Shown here piece by piece: positions 16,649-23,779 of a stretch of DNA of 35,122 nucleotides. Source of the DNA: an uncultured Sphingobacteriales bacterium (GTDB lineage: Bacteria > Bacteroidota > Bacteroidia > Chitinophagales > Chitinophagaceae); contig CALKHN010000026.1 of NCBI GenBank assembly GCA_937991535.1, positions 1-35,122 on the forward strand, given 5' to 3'. Both the position numbers and the translations under genes were made by a program. The first letter of the stretch is position 1, and each line of letters opens with the position of its first letter. The notes under the pieces are model-generated. The model ran no database searches, was not told the origin of the DNA, and worked only from the letters and a program-made list of their open reading frames with translations.

Positions 16649-17005
16649 TTACGCACCTTTACGGGCAATCTTTGCTGAGACTTTCCTGTTGGCGGTTTTC
16701 TTTTTATTGGCCAGTTGCAATTGTGTTTTGCGAATACGAAGTCTTCTTTTAGCGGCCTCTGCGGCTTTTAAAACAGCATCTTCAAAAATGTAAGATTTGG
16801 TTTTAATATATTCATCTTTACCCGGAATGCGAATATTGAGCGTACAGTTCACTACTTCATTTTTACCTTTTACTTCATTCAGTAGCGTTACCTCTATTTC
16901 CTGGATGTCTTTATAATACCTGTCGAGCGCCCCCAGCTTTTTGGTTACGAATGCTTTCAATGAAGGACTTGCCCTGTGACCGGGCGTTTCAATACGGAAT
17001 TTCAT
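16649..17005 (-). CDS. raiA: ribosome hibernation factor HPF/RaiA-like
   Basis: A 118-residue short-form ribosome-associated protein. The beta-alpha-beta fold of the S30AE domain is readable: KFRIETPGHRASPSLKAFVTKKL, EIEVTLLNEVKGKNEVVNCTLNIRI and EDAVLKAAEAAKRRLRIRKTQL. A basic tail follows (KKKTANRKVSAKIARKG). Such proteins bind the 30S decoding region in stationary phase and inhibit or preserve ribosomes. It lacks the C-terminal dimerisation domain of long HPF. A -7 box lies at 17033-17040, and a strong terminator follows, so it appears to be a one-gene unit. Confidence 0.9.
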   Translation of the reverse strand: MKFRIETPGHRASPSLKAFVTKKLGALDRYYKDIQEIEVTLLNEVKGKNEVVNCTLNIRIPGKDEYIKTKSYIFEDAVLKAAEAAKRRLRIRKTQLQLANKKKTANRKVSAKIARKGA

Positions 17006-17032
17006 GATCCAATATTTTTATATTATGAATGG

Positions 17033-17040
17033 CAAACATA
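17033..17040 (-). promoter_or_regulatory. -7 box of raiA/hpf
   Basis: On the minus strand TATGTTTG matches TAnnTTTG, 28 bases before the ATG at 17005. No clear -33 TTG is visible at about 20 bases upstream. Confidence 0.45.
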
Positions 17041-17168
17041 AGCATGTTGATGAAATAAAAGAAAGATTCCGGGCAGTTCATCAGATGATTCTTATCAGGA
17101 CAGGAGCTAAAACGAATGCGTTTACTGCATATAAACTTTAGTGTTTTAATAAACGTTAACTTAAAATT

Positions 17169-18470
17169 TTATACAAATTTTCCCATTATCTTCGCCATCC
17201 CTTCAACAATTTTGTTATTGCACAAATTCCCTATGCTTCCCTCATGCGTGTGGCGGAGTTGTTTTTTATAGTTAAAATTGAATGTTCCCCTTTCGATGTT
17301 GTTGCCTATCTGGCGGTAGGCATCGCGGAAGGGAATGCCTTTGTTTACCAGTTCATTCACCGCTTCTACGCTAAAGATGTACCTGTATTTTTCATCTTCG
17401 AGAATATTCTCTTTAATGGTAATATTCGATAGCATCAGTACGGTCATTTGAATGCAGGCTTTCAATTCTTCAATGGCAGGAAATAATATTTCCTTCGTAA
17501 GCTGCAGATCGCGGTGATAGCCCGACGGCAAATTATTGAGAAGAAGTGTGAGTTCATTAGGTGTAGACTGGATGCGGTTGCATTTCGCCCGTATGAGTTC
17601 AAATACGTCAGGGTTTTTTTTGTGTGGCATAATGCTGCTGCCTGTTGTCAATTCATTTGGAAAAGAAATGAAGCCGAAGTTCTGGTTCATATATAAACAG
17701 GCATCCATTGCCAGTTTGCTTAAGGTGGCAGCAACGGTACTCAACCCGGTGGCAGCTAACTTTTCTGTTTTGCCCCGGCTCATCTGAGCATACACGGAAT
17801 TATAGTTGGGAGAAGCAAACTGCAATAGTTGTGTGGTTAATGTTCTGTTTAGCGGAAAGGAAGAGCCATAGCCTGCGCCACTGCCTAATGGATTTTTATT
17901 GGCTACATGATAGGCGGCTGCCAGCATTTCCAGGTCATCCGTCAGGCTTTCTGCATAAGCGCCAAACCACAACCCAAATGATGACGGCATGGCAATTTGC
18001 AGATGTGTGTATCCCGGCAATAACTTATCCTTATACTTTTCGCTTTGGTCAATCAGTAAATCAAACAATCCTTTTACTTCATCTTTTATATTTAAAATTT
18101 CTGCCCGCAGGTACAATTTTAAATCAACGGCTACCTGATCGTTGCGGCTTCTGCCGCTATGTATTTTCTTTCCTGCTTCGCCTATGCGTTGGGTTAACAG
18201 GTGTTCCACCTGGGAATGTACATCTTCTATGCCCTCTTCTATAGTAAATTTTTGCTGATTGATTTCCTCCAGGATATTTCCCAGTTCGTTTACAGCCAAT
18301 GCTCCCTCTTCCTGAGTCATTAACCCCACCTGTTGCAGCATTTTTACATGGGCTATAGATCCCTGTACATCATAGCGGGCAAGCAGCAGGTCAAATTCTT
18401 TGTCGCGGCCTACTGTAAATTTTTCAATCAGCTCGTTCGTTGAAGCGTTATCTTTTTGCCAAAGTTTCAT
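17169..18470 (-). CDS. argH: argininosuccinate lyase
   Basis: ArgH splits argininosuccinate into arginine and fumarate, the last step of arginine synthesis. The 433-residue protein has IHSGRSRNDQVAVDLKLYLR, PGYTHLQIAMPSSFGLW and the fumarase/ASL signature GSSIMPHKKNPDVFELIRAKC (about 278-298). It is the last gene of the arginine operon. Its start codon is five bases from the edge of an inverted word array, so the array forms its immediate 5' leader and must include its translation-start context. The protein is slightly shorter than many ArgH, at the C-terminus. Confidence 0.97.
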   Translation of the reverse strand: MKLWQKDNASTNELIEKFTVGRDKEFDLLLARYDVQGSIAHVKMLQQVGLMTQEEGALAVNELGNILEEINQQKFTIEEGIEDVHSQVEHLLTQRIGEAGKKIHSGRSRNDQVAVDLKLYLRAEILNIKDEVKGLFDLLIDQSEKYKDKLLPGYTHLQIAMPSSFGLWFGAYAESLTDDLEMLAAAYHVANKNPLGSGAGYGSSFPLNRTLTTQLLQFASPNYNSVYAQMSRGKTEKLAATGLSTVAATLSKLAMDACLYMNQNFGFISFPNELTTGSSIMPHKKNPDVFELIRAKCNRIQSTPNELTLLLNNLPSGYHRDLQLTKEILFPAIEELKACIQMTVLMLSNITIKENILEDEKYRYIFSVEAVNELVNKGIPFRDAYRQIGNNIERGTFNFNYKKQLRHTHEGSIGNLCNNKIVEGMAKIMGKFV

Positions 18471-18476
18471 GTGCGT

Positions 18477-18507
18477 AAGTTACAAGTTGCAGGTTTCAAG
18501 TTACAGG
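18477..18507. repeat. left inverted array of the S23 cassette
   Basis: Two copies of the 11-base word occur here as CAAGTTGCAGG (18483-18493) and CAAGTTACAGG (18497-18507). The second is the exact inverse complement of the unit repeated three times at 18986-19026. The array lies between the S23 stop and the argH start and would pair with the upstream array in the operon mRNA. Confidence 0.8.
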
Positions 18508-18524
18508 AGATGAATACAGGCGTC

Positions 18525-18914
18525 TCAGGTTTTGGATACGGGAAATTCGTTAAGGTTTTCTGAAACCCATTGAATATATACATTGATTTTTTTGCTAAGT
18601 GATTCATATTCTTTCCTGATTCTTCTATAAATATTTTCGTCTTTTAATGACTGTGTTTCAAAAAGAAAATCAAGATGTATTATTGTTTCATCGCATTCAG
18701 AATGCGCATATACCAGAAACTTTATAAAATCTGCCTTGTATCTCTTTCTGCCGTATCCTTCAAGAATGGAAGAAGTAACACTTTTCGATGAACGCCTTAT
18801 TTGTGAGCCTTCTTCAAACAATTCAAACTTAGGTAAGCTTAGTGTGATACTATGAATATCAATCGCTAATTGTTTTGATACTGCATATATCTGCAGATCA
18901 CGGTAACTTTTCAT
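18525..18914 (-). CDS. four-helix-bundle protein of the S23 / 23S rRNA intervening-sequence family
   Basis: The 129-residue protein matches the four-helix-bundle S23 family (TIGR02436 type). It starts MKSYRDLQIYAVSKQLAID, followed by SLPKFELFEEGSQIRRSSKS, SILEGYGRKRYKADFIKFL and SECDETIIHLDFLFETQSL. This is the family order: short helix, QIRRSS loop, EGYGR helix, and two long C-terminal helices. Family members are encoded inside intervening sequences of 23S rRNA and elsewhere; the Avd protein of diversity-generating retroelements shares the fold. Biochemical function is not established. Here it sits between argE and argH and is bracketed by inverted 15-base arrays. The ATG at 18914 is preferred over a TTG at 18929. 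No reverse transcriptase is nearby, so a DGR is unlikely. Confidence 0.9.
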   Translation of the reverse strand: MKSYRDLQIYAVSKQLAIDIHSITLSLPKFELFEEGSQIRRSSKSVTSSILEGYGRKRYKADFIKFLVYAHSECDETIIHLDFLFETQSLKDENIYRRIRKEYESLSKKINVYIQWVSENLNEFPVSKT

Positions 18915-18971
18915 GGTTAAATATTTCAATAAAAATACAAAACAAATGTTTGATGCACATTACGCCTTTCC

Positions 18972-19040
18972 CCTGCAACCTGTAACCTGTAACTTGTCTT
19001 CCTGTAACTTGTCTCCCTGTAACTTGCGACCTGTAGTTAC
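18972..19040. repeat. right array of the S23 cassette, 15-base tandem repeat
   Basis: CCTGTAACTTG occurs at 18986-18996, 19001-19011 and 19016-19026, exactly 15 bases apart, with linkers TCTT, TCTC and CGAC. Degenerate copies (CCTGCAACC, CTGTAGTTAC) flank them. The argE stop codon (19037-19039) lies inside the last degenerate unit. Confidence 0.85.
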
Positions 19041-20125
19041 AACACCTTTCCCAGCATCTCCACATACAGCTCAATCCCTTTTTTTATTTCATCAGTATAT
19101 ATGTATTCATCCGCCGTATGGCTTCTTGCCGAATCACCTGGTCCTATTTTTAATGCAGGAAAGGGTATCAGGGCCTTATCTGAAGTGGTGGGAGATCCAT
19201 AACAGGTTCTACCCGCCTCCAGTCCGGCTTTAACGATCGGGTGGTCTAAACCGATGGCAGATGACTTCAGGCGTAAACTTCTTGGTTGTACATCACTGGT
19301 TACATTGTTTTTTATAATATCCAGTATCTCTTCAAAGGTATACAGTTCATTTACTCTTATATCGGTTACAAAGCTGCATTGCGACGGCACCACATTATGG
19401 GCTTTATTTTCGGTTTCAATTACAGTTACACTCATCTTTACGGGCCCCAAAAAATCCGATACCCGTGGAAAGCGGAAGCTGCTGAACCATTCAATATCCT
19501 TTATGGCCTTATAAACAGCATTGTCTCCTTCCTCCCGTGCTGCATGCCCTGCAATACCCGTGGCAGTGCAATCCAATACCAGCAAGCCTTTTTCTGCAAC
19601 CGCCATCTGCATTTGTGTAGGTTCGCCCACCAACGCAAAGTCCCACTTTCTTCCGGGCGGGTTGAACGAAGGACTGTGCAGCAGGTACTCAATACCGTTT
19701 TTACCGGAGATCTCTTCTTCTGCGCTGGCGGCACATACGAGATTGTATTTCAGATCCGGGCGATCGTAAAAAAATAAAAAAGCAGCGAGCAGCGCAACCA
19801 GCGGCCCTCCGGCATCATTGCTTCCCAGCCCATATAATCTTCCGTCTTTTTCAACAGGGCTGAAGGGGTTGAGGGTATATGCTTTATTGGGCTTTACCGT
19901 ATCGTGGTGCGAGTTGAGCAGGATAGTGGGCTTGCTTTCGTCAAGGTATTTGTTTAAAGCGTATATATTATTGCCCGTGCGGAAATGCGGTATTCCTTTT
20001 TGGGTAAAAAACAAACCGATCCGTTCGGCAGTTTTATCTTCTTCCCTGCTGAATGAAGGTATAGTGATCAGTTCTTTTAATAAATGAATTGCTTCGGCAG
20101 TTAATATGGAAATGGATTTACTCAT
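19037..20125 (-). CDS. argE: M20-family N-acyl-ornithine deacylase (ArgE/DapE-like)
   Basis: A 362-residue two-zinc amidohydrolase of peptidase family M20, expected to remove the acyl group from acetyl- or succinyl-ornithine/citrulline in arginine synthesis. Metal ligands are visible: His73 and Asp75 in NSHHDTV, Asp104 in GSNDAGGPL, the catalytic EEE at 136-138 in SAEEEISG, Glu in VGEPTQMQMAVAEKG, and the terminal HTADEYI. DapE enzymes desuccinylate, so the family fits either chemistry. The start overlaps the argB stop by 8 bases (ATGAGTAA), so the two are translationally coupled. Its own stop codon is inside the word array that begins the S23 cassette. Confidence 0.9.
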   Translation of the reverse strand: MSKSISILTAEAIHLLKELITIPSFSREEDKTAERIGLFFTQKGIPHFRTGNNIYALNKYLDESKPTILLNSHHDTVKPNKAYTLNPFSPVEKDGRLYGLGSNDAGGPLVALLAAFLFFYDRPDLKYNLVCAASAEEEISGKNGIEYLLHSPSFNPPGRKWDFALVGEPTQMQMAVAEKGLLVLDCTATGIAGHAAREEGDNAVYKAIKDIEWFSSFRFPRVSDFLGPVKMSVTVIETENKAHNVVPSQCSFVTDIRVNELYTFEEILDIIKNNVTSDVQPRSLRLKSSAIGLDHPIVKAGLEAGRTCYGSPTTSDKALIPFPALKIGPGDSARSHTADEYIYTDEIKKGIELYVEMLGKVL

Positions 20126-20969
20126 TGGTTATGGTTGTGCCGGCGCTGCCGTTAAGCAATCGCTCCAGTGTTTCCGCTCTTCCGATAACCACTTTTTTTA
20201 CACCGCTGTTCAGTGCTGCAAAAGCATTATCCAATTTGGGTATCATGCCGGCAAATATTTTTTGTTGTGATTTTAGTTGCTGGTAAAAAGACGGAGTGAT
20301 TTCTTTAATTACAGTTGTGTCATCTTCAGTATCCAGCAGTACGCCGCTTTTCTCAAACGAATAGATAAGCGTTACATTATAGAAAGCGGAGAGCGATTTG
20401 GCCGTTTCCTGTGCAATGGTATCTGCGTTGGTATTAAGGAGCTGTCCCTTTTTATCGTGGGTAATGGGCGCAAGCACCACCACAAAATTTTGTTCCAGTA
20501 ATATTTTTAGAAATGCTGTATTTACTTCATCCACATCTCCGGCAAAACCGTAGTCAGTATTCGCGGATGCTATTCTCTTATGTGCAAGTATGGCATTGCC
20601 ATCCGCACCGCTTAACCCTATCGCGTTGCATCCATTGGCCTGTAACTGCGCCACAATGTTTTTATTGATGTAACCGGCATATACCATGGTAACAATCTTC
20701 AATGTTTCCGTATCGGTAATTCTTCGTCCTTCAACCAGTTGCTGTTTGATACCTGCTTTTTCTGCCAGCCTGGTGGCTAATTTTCCACCGCCATGTACCA
20801 GTATAAGTGCAGTTCCTGGTGTAAGTGAAGCAAATGATTGGAGGAAAGCAGAAAGCTTTTCTTCATCATCAATGATGTTTCCCCCGATCTTTATTACAAA
20901 AAGAGATGGTTTTTCCCCATCCCCCGCCGGTGCCGGTATGGGCGGGCCTAAAGAGGTGCTTGTAAGCAT
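20118..20969 (-). CDS. argB: N-acylglutamate kinase
   Basis: ArgB phosphorylates N-acetyl- (or N-succinyl-) glutamate. It is a kinase of the amino-acid-kinase fold. KIGGNIIDDEEKL, LILVHGGGKLATRLAEKAG, the QLVEGRRITD substrate loop, GLSGADGN and LNTNADTIAQETAKSLSA are all present. From the ATG at 20969 the protein is 283 residues. The frame stays open upstream to a TTG at 21041. Between the ATG and the conserved core (SLFVIKIGG) lie about 20 residues rich in Pro and Gly (SLGPPIPAPAGDGEKP) that I do not expect in ArgB and that look derived from an intergenic G/C-rich word. It is coupled to argE by an 8-base overlap. Confidence 0.92.
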   Translation of the reverse strand: MLTSTSLGPPIPAPAGDGEKPSLFVIKIGGNIIDDEEKLSAFLQSFASLTPGTALILVHGGGKLATRLAEKAGIKQQLVEGRRITDTETLKIVTMVYAGYINKNIVAQLQANGCNAIGLSGADGNAILAHKRIASANTDYGFAGDVDEVNTAFLKILLEQNFVVVLAPITHDKKGQLLNTNADTIAQETAKSLSAFYNVTLIYSFEKSGVLLDTEDDTTVIKEITPSFYQQLKSQQKIFAGMIPKLDNAFAALNSGVKKVVIGRAETLERLLNGSAGTTITNE

Positions 20970-21109
20970 GTTTATGGTTTGCGATATTGTTTCTAATGTA
21001 GGCGTCAAATTATTAATTATCTCTTCGTTCTTAAATCTCAATACTGTCAGGTGTGCAATTATACTTATTTGAAAGGAATATCTCCACTCTGCTTTTTATT
21101 ATTGTTGTA

Positions 21110-21145
21110 CAAACTAGTTTGCTCCTGCCAGCACCCCTTTAGGGG
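21110..21145. repeat. two palindromes at the argF'-argB junction
   Basis: CAAACTAGTTTG (21110-21121) and CCCCTTTAGGGG (21134-21145) are perfect 12-base palindromes. The argF' stop codon (21139-21141) is inside the second. The G/C-rich word has a relative inside the argB 5' end (near 20945-20955), suggesting a common origin. Confidence 0.6.
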
Positions 21146-22158
21146 ATGTGGGTTAAAATCTCCGACAAAACGGCCTGTGCGGCCCAAACCCGGTTGGAAG
21201 CCTGCTGCGTAATAATACTGTTAGATCCGTCTAATATCTCGTCACTGAGTTCTACATTGCGCCTTACCGGCAGGCAGTGCATTACTTTTGCGTTATTGGT
21301 TAAACGTAGCTTTTCATTTGTCAGCATCCACTCGGGGTCATTGCAATATATTTTTCCGTAATCGTTATATGTGCTCCAGTTCTTCACGTATACAAAATCG
21401 GCGTCTTTCAGCGCCTCTTCCTGGTTATGCGTAATGGCTGCCCCCCCTGTAAATTTTTCATCCAGCTCATAATCTTCAGGATGGGTGATCGTAAAATCAG
21501 CTTCGCCCCATGCATTCACCCATTGCGAAAAACTATTGGCTACGCACTGAGGCAGTGCCTTTACATGCGGGGCCCAGGTAAGTACGATCTTTGGTTTATG
21601 GTTTATGATTTTTGATTTTTGGTTCTGCAATACCTCGGTAATGGTTATAATATCCGTTAAGCTTTGTAAAGGGTGTAATGTGGCGCTTTCAAGACTTACT
21701 ACCGGAATGCCGGCATATTTGATAAATTGATTGATGTATAACTCACTGTAATCGTCTTCCCTGTTTTTTAAAGCAGGGAAAGTGCGGATACAAAGGATAT
21801 CAAAATATTTACCCATAATGGGAGCCGCATCTTTTACATGTTCCACTTTATTTCCGCTCATAATAGCTTCATCTTCAAATTCCAAAGCCCAGCCTTCACT
21901 GCCTACATTAAATACGATGGCTTCCATGCCTAAATTCTGGGCAGCAATTTGCGTGCTTAAACGGGTACGCATGCTGGGGTTCAGGAATAACAGTCCTATG
22001 CGTTTATTGAGCCCCTTTGTTTTGTGCATGAGCGGATCTGCTTTGTATGTTAAGGCCAGTTTTGACAAAGCATTGATATCCTGCACATCATTTGCAGAAA
22101 CAAACCGGGCAATACCGGATGCTGGAATATGGAGCAGTCCTTTCGATTCGAGTTCCAT
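21139..22158 (-). CDS. argF': N-acyl-L-ornithine transcarbamylase (AOTCase/SOTCase type)
   Basis: The 339-residue enzyme transfers carbamoyl phosphate to acylated ornithine, giving acylcitrulline, in the ArgF' branch known from Bacteroides and Xanthomonas. The carbamoyl-phosphate loop FLNPSMRTRLS (near 59-68), LHPLQ (161-165) and HCLPVRR are intact. At the position that distinguishes acetyl- (Glu) from succinyl- (Pro) enzymes, in MSGNKVEHVKD, this protein has Val105. About 15 N-terminal residues precede the usual start. A low-complexity insertion (QNQKSKIINHKPK, about 178-190) sits before IVLTWAP and corresponds to a word repeat in DNA. It lies between argD and argB in the operon. Confidence 0.93.
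   Translation of the reverse strand: MELESKGLLHIPASGIARFVSANDVQDINALSKLALTYKADPLMHKTKGLNKRIGLLFLNPSMRTRLSTQIAAQNLGMEAIVFNVGSEGWALEFEDEAIMSGNKVEHVKDAAPIMGKYFDILCIRTFPALKNREDDYSELYINQFIKYAGIPVVSLESATLHPLQSLTDIITITEVLQNQKSKIINHKPKIVLTWAPHVKALPQCVANSFSQWVNAWGEADFTITHPEDYELDEKFTGGAAITHNQEEALKDADFVYVKNWSTYNDYGKIYCNDPEWMLTNEKLRLTNNAKVMHCLPVRRNVELSDEILDGSNSIITQQASNRVWAAQAVLSEILTHIP
21590..21622. repeat. low-complexity word repeat inside argF'
   Basis: The plus-strand words TTTGGTTTATGGTTTATG and ATTTTTGATTTTTGG repeat with about 8-base periodicity. Such words are typical of gaps between genes here, but this one is translated as part of argF' without breaking the frame. Confidence 0.6.
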
Positions 22159-22230
22159 TTCTTTATGATTGTAAAAGCGTAAAATATTTTACCAACCTAT
22201 ATTCTTCTTCTGTATCCGAAATACATATGG

Positions 22231-23382
22231 TTATGCTTCCTGAACAGCCATGGCGGCAATCTCTTCTTTAATAGCCTCAATAAAATCTTCAGCGTCTCTT
22301 TTTTTCAAAGCCAGAGAAGGCAATAAGCGAATGACATTGGGCTTCGCTTCTCCTGTAAATATTTTCTGGTTCAGCAGCAGGTTCTTTTTTAGATCTTTCA
22401 ACGCCTCAGGTACATCAAACCCGATCATCAAGCCTCTGCCACGAACATTTTTCAGCTCAGGAATGCTTTTTAATTCTTCTTTCAGATATTTACCTACCAT
22501 TACCGCATTACCTAATAATTTTTCCGATTCCAGCACTTCTAATACAGCCAGCGCTGCAGCGCAAGCCAGATGGTTACCGCCAAAAGTAGTGCCCAACTGA
22601 AATTGTCTGGGTTTAATATGCGGTGCAATAATAATACCTGCTACCGGAAATCCATTGCCCATACCTTTGGCCATAGAATAAATGTCGGCTTTTACTCCCG
22701 CAAAATCATGACTAAAGAATTTCCCTGTTCTTCCGTAACCGCATTGCACACTATCGGCAATGTATACTGCCCCATATTCATCACATAAACTGCGGATCTT
22801 TTTCAAAAAGCTGTCCTCTGCAACATTAATGCCGCCAACACCCTGTATGCCTTCTATAATAACCGAAGAAATTTCTTTGCCGTTTTTCGCAAAGCAATCT
22901 TCTAAAGCCTGCCCGTCGTTGAACGGAAGGAAGATCACATTACCGGTTTCGTTTACAGGGGCGATATAATTTTTATTATCCGTAACGGACACTGCTAAAG
23001 ATGTTCGCCCGTGAAAAGATTTAGTGAAGGACACTACTTTTTTTCTGCCATTATAAAAGGAGGCCAGCTTTAAAGCATTTTCATTGGCCTCCGCGCCGCT
23101 GTTGCACAAAAAAAGCTGGTAGTCTTCCTTGCCGGATAGCTGTCCAAGTTTGGTTGCCAGCTCCTGTTGCAAAGGAATTTTAATGGAATTGGAATAGAAG
23201 GCTATTTTTTTTAGTTGTTCTTCTATGCGCTGTACCCAGTGAGGATGAGTATGCCCTATTGAAATTACGGCGTGTCCGCCATACAGGTCAAGATATTGTT
23301 CTCCTTTATCATCCCACACATAAGAACCTCTGGCTTTTACGATGGCTATATTATTGATGGGATATACGTCGAATAAATTCAT
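22231..23382 (-). CDS. argD: acylornithine aminotransferase
   Basis: ArgD is a PLP-dependent class III aminotransferase that converts acylglutamate semialdehyde to acylornithine with glutamate as donor. The 383-residue protein has CNSGAEANENALKLA (phosphate contacts), FHGRTSLA, the cofactor Asp210 in VYIADSVQCGYGRTGKF, and the Schiff-base Lys239 in SMAKGMGNGFPVAG. TTFGGNHLACAAALAVLE is the final family motif. It starts 30 bases beyond the left array of the decayed S23 cassette and ends about 70 bases before argF'. Succinyl- and acetyl-ornithine are both used by this family. Confidence 0.96.
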   Translation of the reverse strand: MNLFDVYPINNIAIVKARGSYVWDDKGEQYLDLYGGHAVISIGHTHPHWVQRIEEQLKKIAFYSNSIKIPLQQELATKLGQLSGKEDYQLFLCNSGAEANENALKLASFYNGRKKVVSFTKSFHGRTSLAVSVTDNKNYIAPVNETGNVIFLPFNDGQALEDCFAKNGKEISSVIIEGIQGVGGINVAEDSFLKKIRSLCDEYGAVYIADSVQCGYGRTGKFFSHDFAGVKADIYSMAKGMGNGFPVAGIIIAPHIKPRQFQLGTTFGGNHLACAAALAVLEVLESEKLLGNAVMVGKYLKEELKSIPELKNVRGRGLMIGFDVPEALKDLKKNLLLNQKIFTGEAKPNVIRLLPSLALKKRDAEDFIEAIKEEIAAMAVQEA

Positions 23383-23411
23383 GATATGTTTAAGTTATTT
23401 AGTTATTGATT

Positions 23412-23460
23412 AAGGCGTAGGGTGTAAGGTAGAAGGTAGAAAATGTAAGGTGTAGGGCAG
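23412..23460. repeat. left array of the decayed S23 cassette
   Basis: Words GGTGTAAGGTAGAAGGTAG and TGTAAGGTGTAGGG repeat here. The 12-base GGTAGAAGGTAG (23428-23439) is the exact inverse complement of CTACCTTCTACC at 23738-23749 beyond the remnant S23 gene. Confidence 0.7.
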
Positions 23461-23462
23461 GA

Positions 23463-23636
23463 TCATCGTCGTAAGAATTTTATAAAGGCTATGAGCATAG
23501 CCCTTGACTCATTAATCATTTTGTTTACAATATTATATTCTTTATTGCTGATATAATCCAACTCAGATGCAGCAAAACAGTAATAATCAGTTTCATTTAA
23601 TGATCCTAATACATTCAAGTTTTTTTTATCACGCAT
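23463..23636 (-). pseudogene. truncated S23-family four-helix-bundle gene (C-terminal half)
   Basis: This 57-codon frame reads MRDKKNLNVLGSLNETDYYC and continues FAASELDYISNKEYNIVNK to FIKFLRR. The pattern of helix-forming residues, the NET near the start of a helix and YISNKEYN between helices match the last two helices of four-helix-bundle S23 proteins. An in-frame stop lies three codons upstream of the ATG, and the N-terminal half with the QIRRSS and EGYGR parts is missing. I therefore call it a remnant, not an independent small gene. It lies between argC and argD and has inverted word arrays on both sides. Confidence rests on visual similarity, not a search. Confidence 0.6.
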
Positions 23637-23680
23637 AATGGCATTTTAAATAGTTAGCAAGATGTGTTGTGTTGATTGCA

Positions 23681-23767
23681 AGTTAAAGGATTTAGGTTGC
23701 AGGTCAAGTAACCGCACACCACCCCTCACTTTCACCCCTACCTTCTACCCTTTATCTTCCGCTTTAT
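23681..23767. repeat. right array of the decayed S23 cassette
   Basis: TTGCAGGTCAAGTAAC resembles the TTGCAGGTTTCAAGTTAC word of the argE-argH cassette. Farther right, CTACCTTCTACC (23738-23749) inversely matches the left array. The array ends 12 bases before the argC stop codon. Confidence 0.7.
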
Positions 23768-23779
23768 ATACCTCCTCTC

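Noticed and set aside
18525..18914. Avd of a diversity-generating retroelement
   Set aside because: The fold is shared, but no reverse transcriptase or template/variable repeat pair is in the window.
18972..19040. CRISPR-like array
   Set aside because: Units of 15 bases with 4-base linkers are far too short for repeats and spacers, and no cas gene is near.
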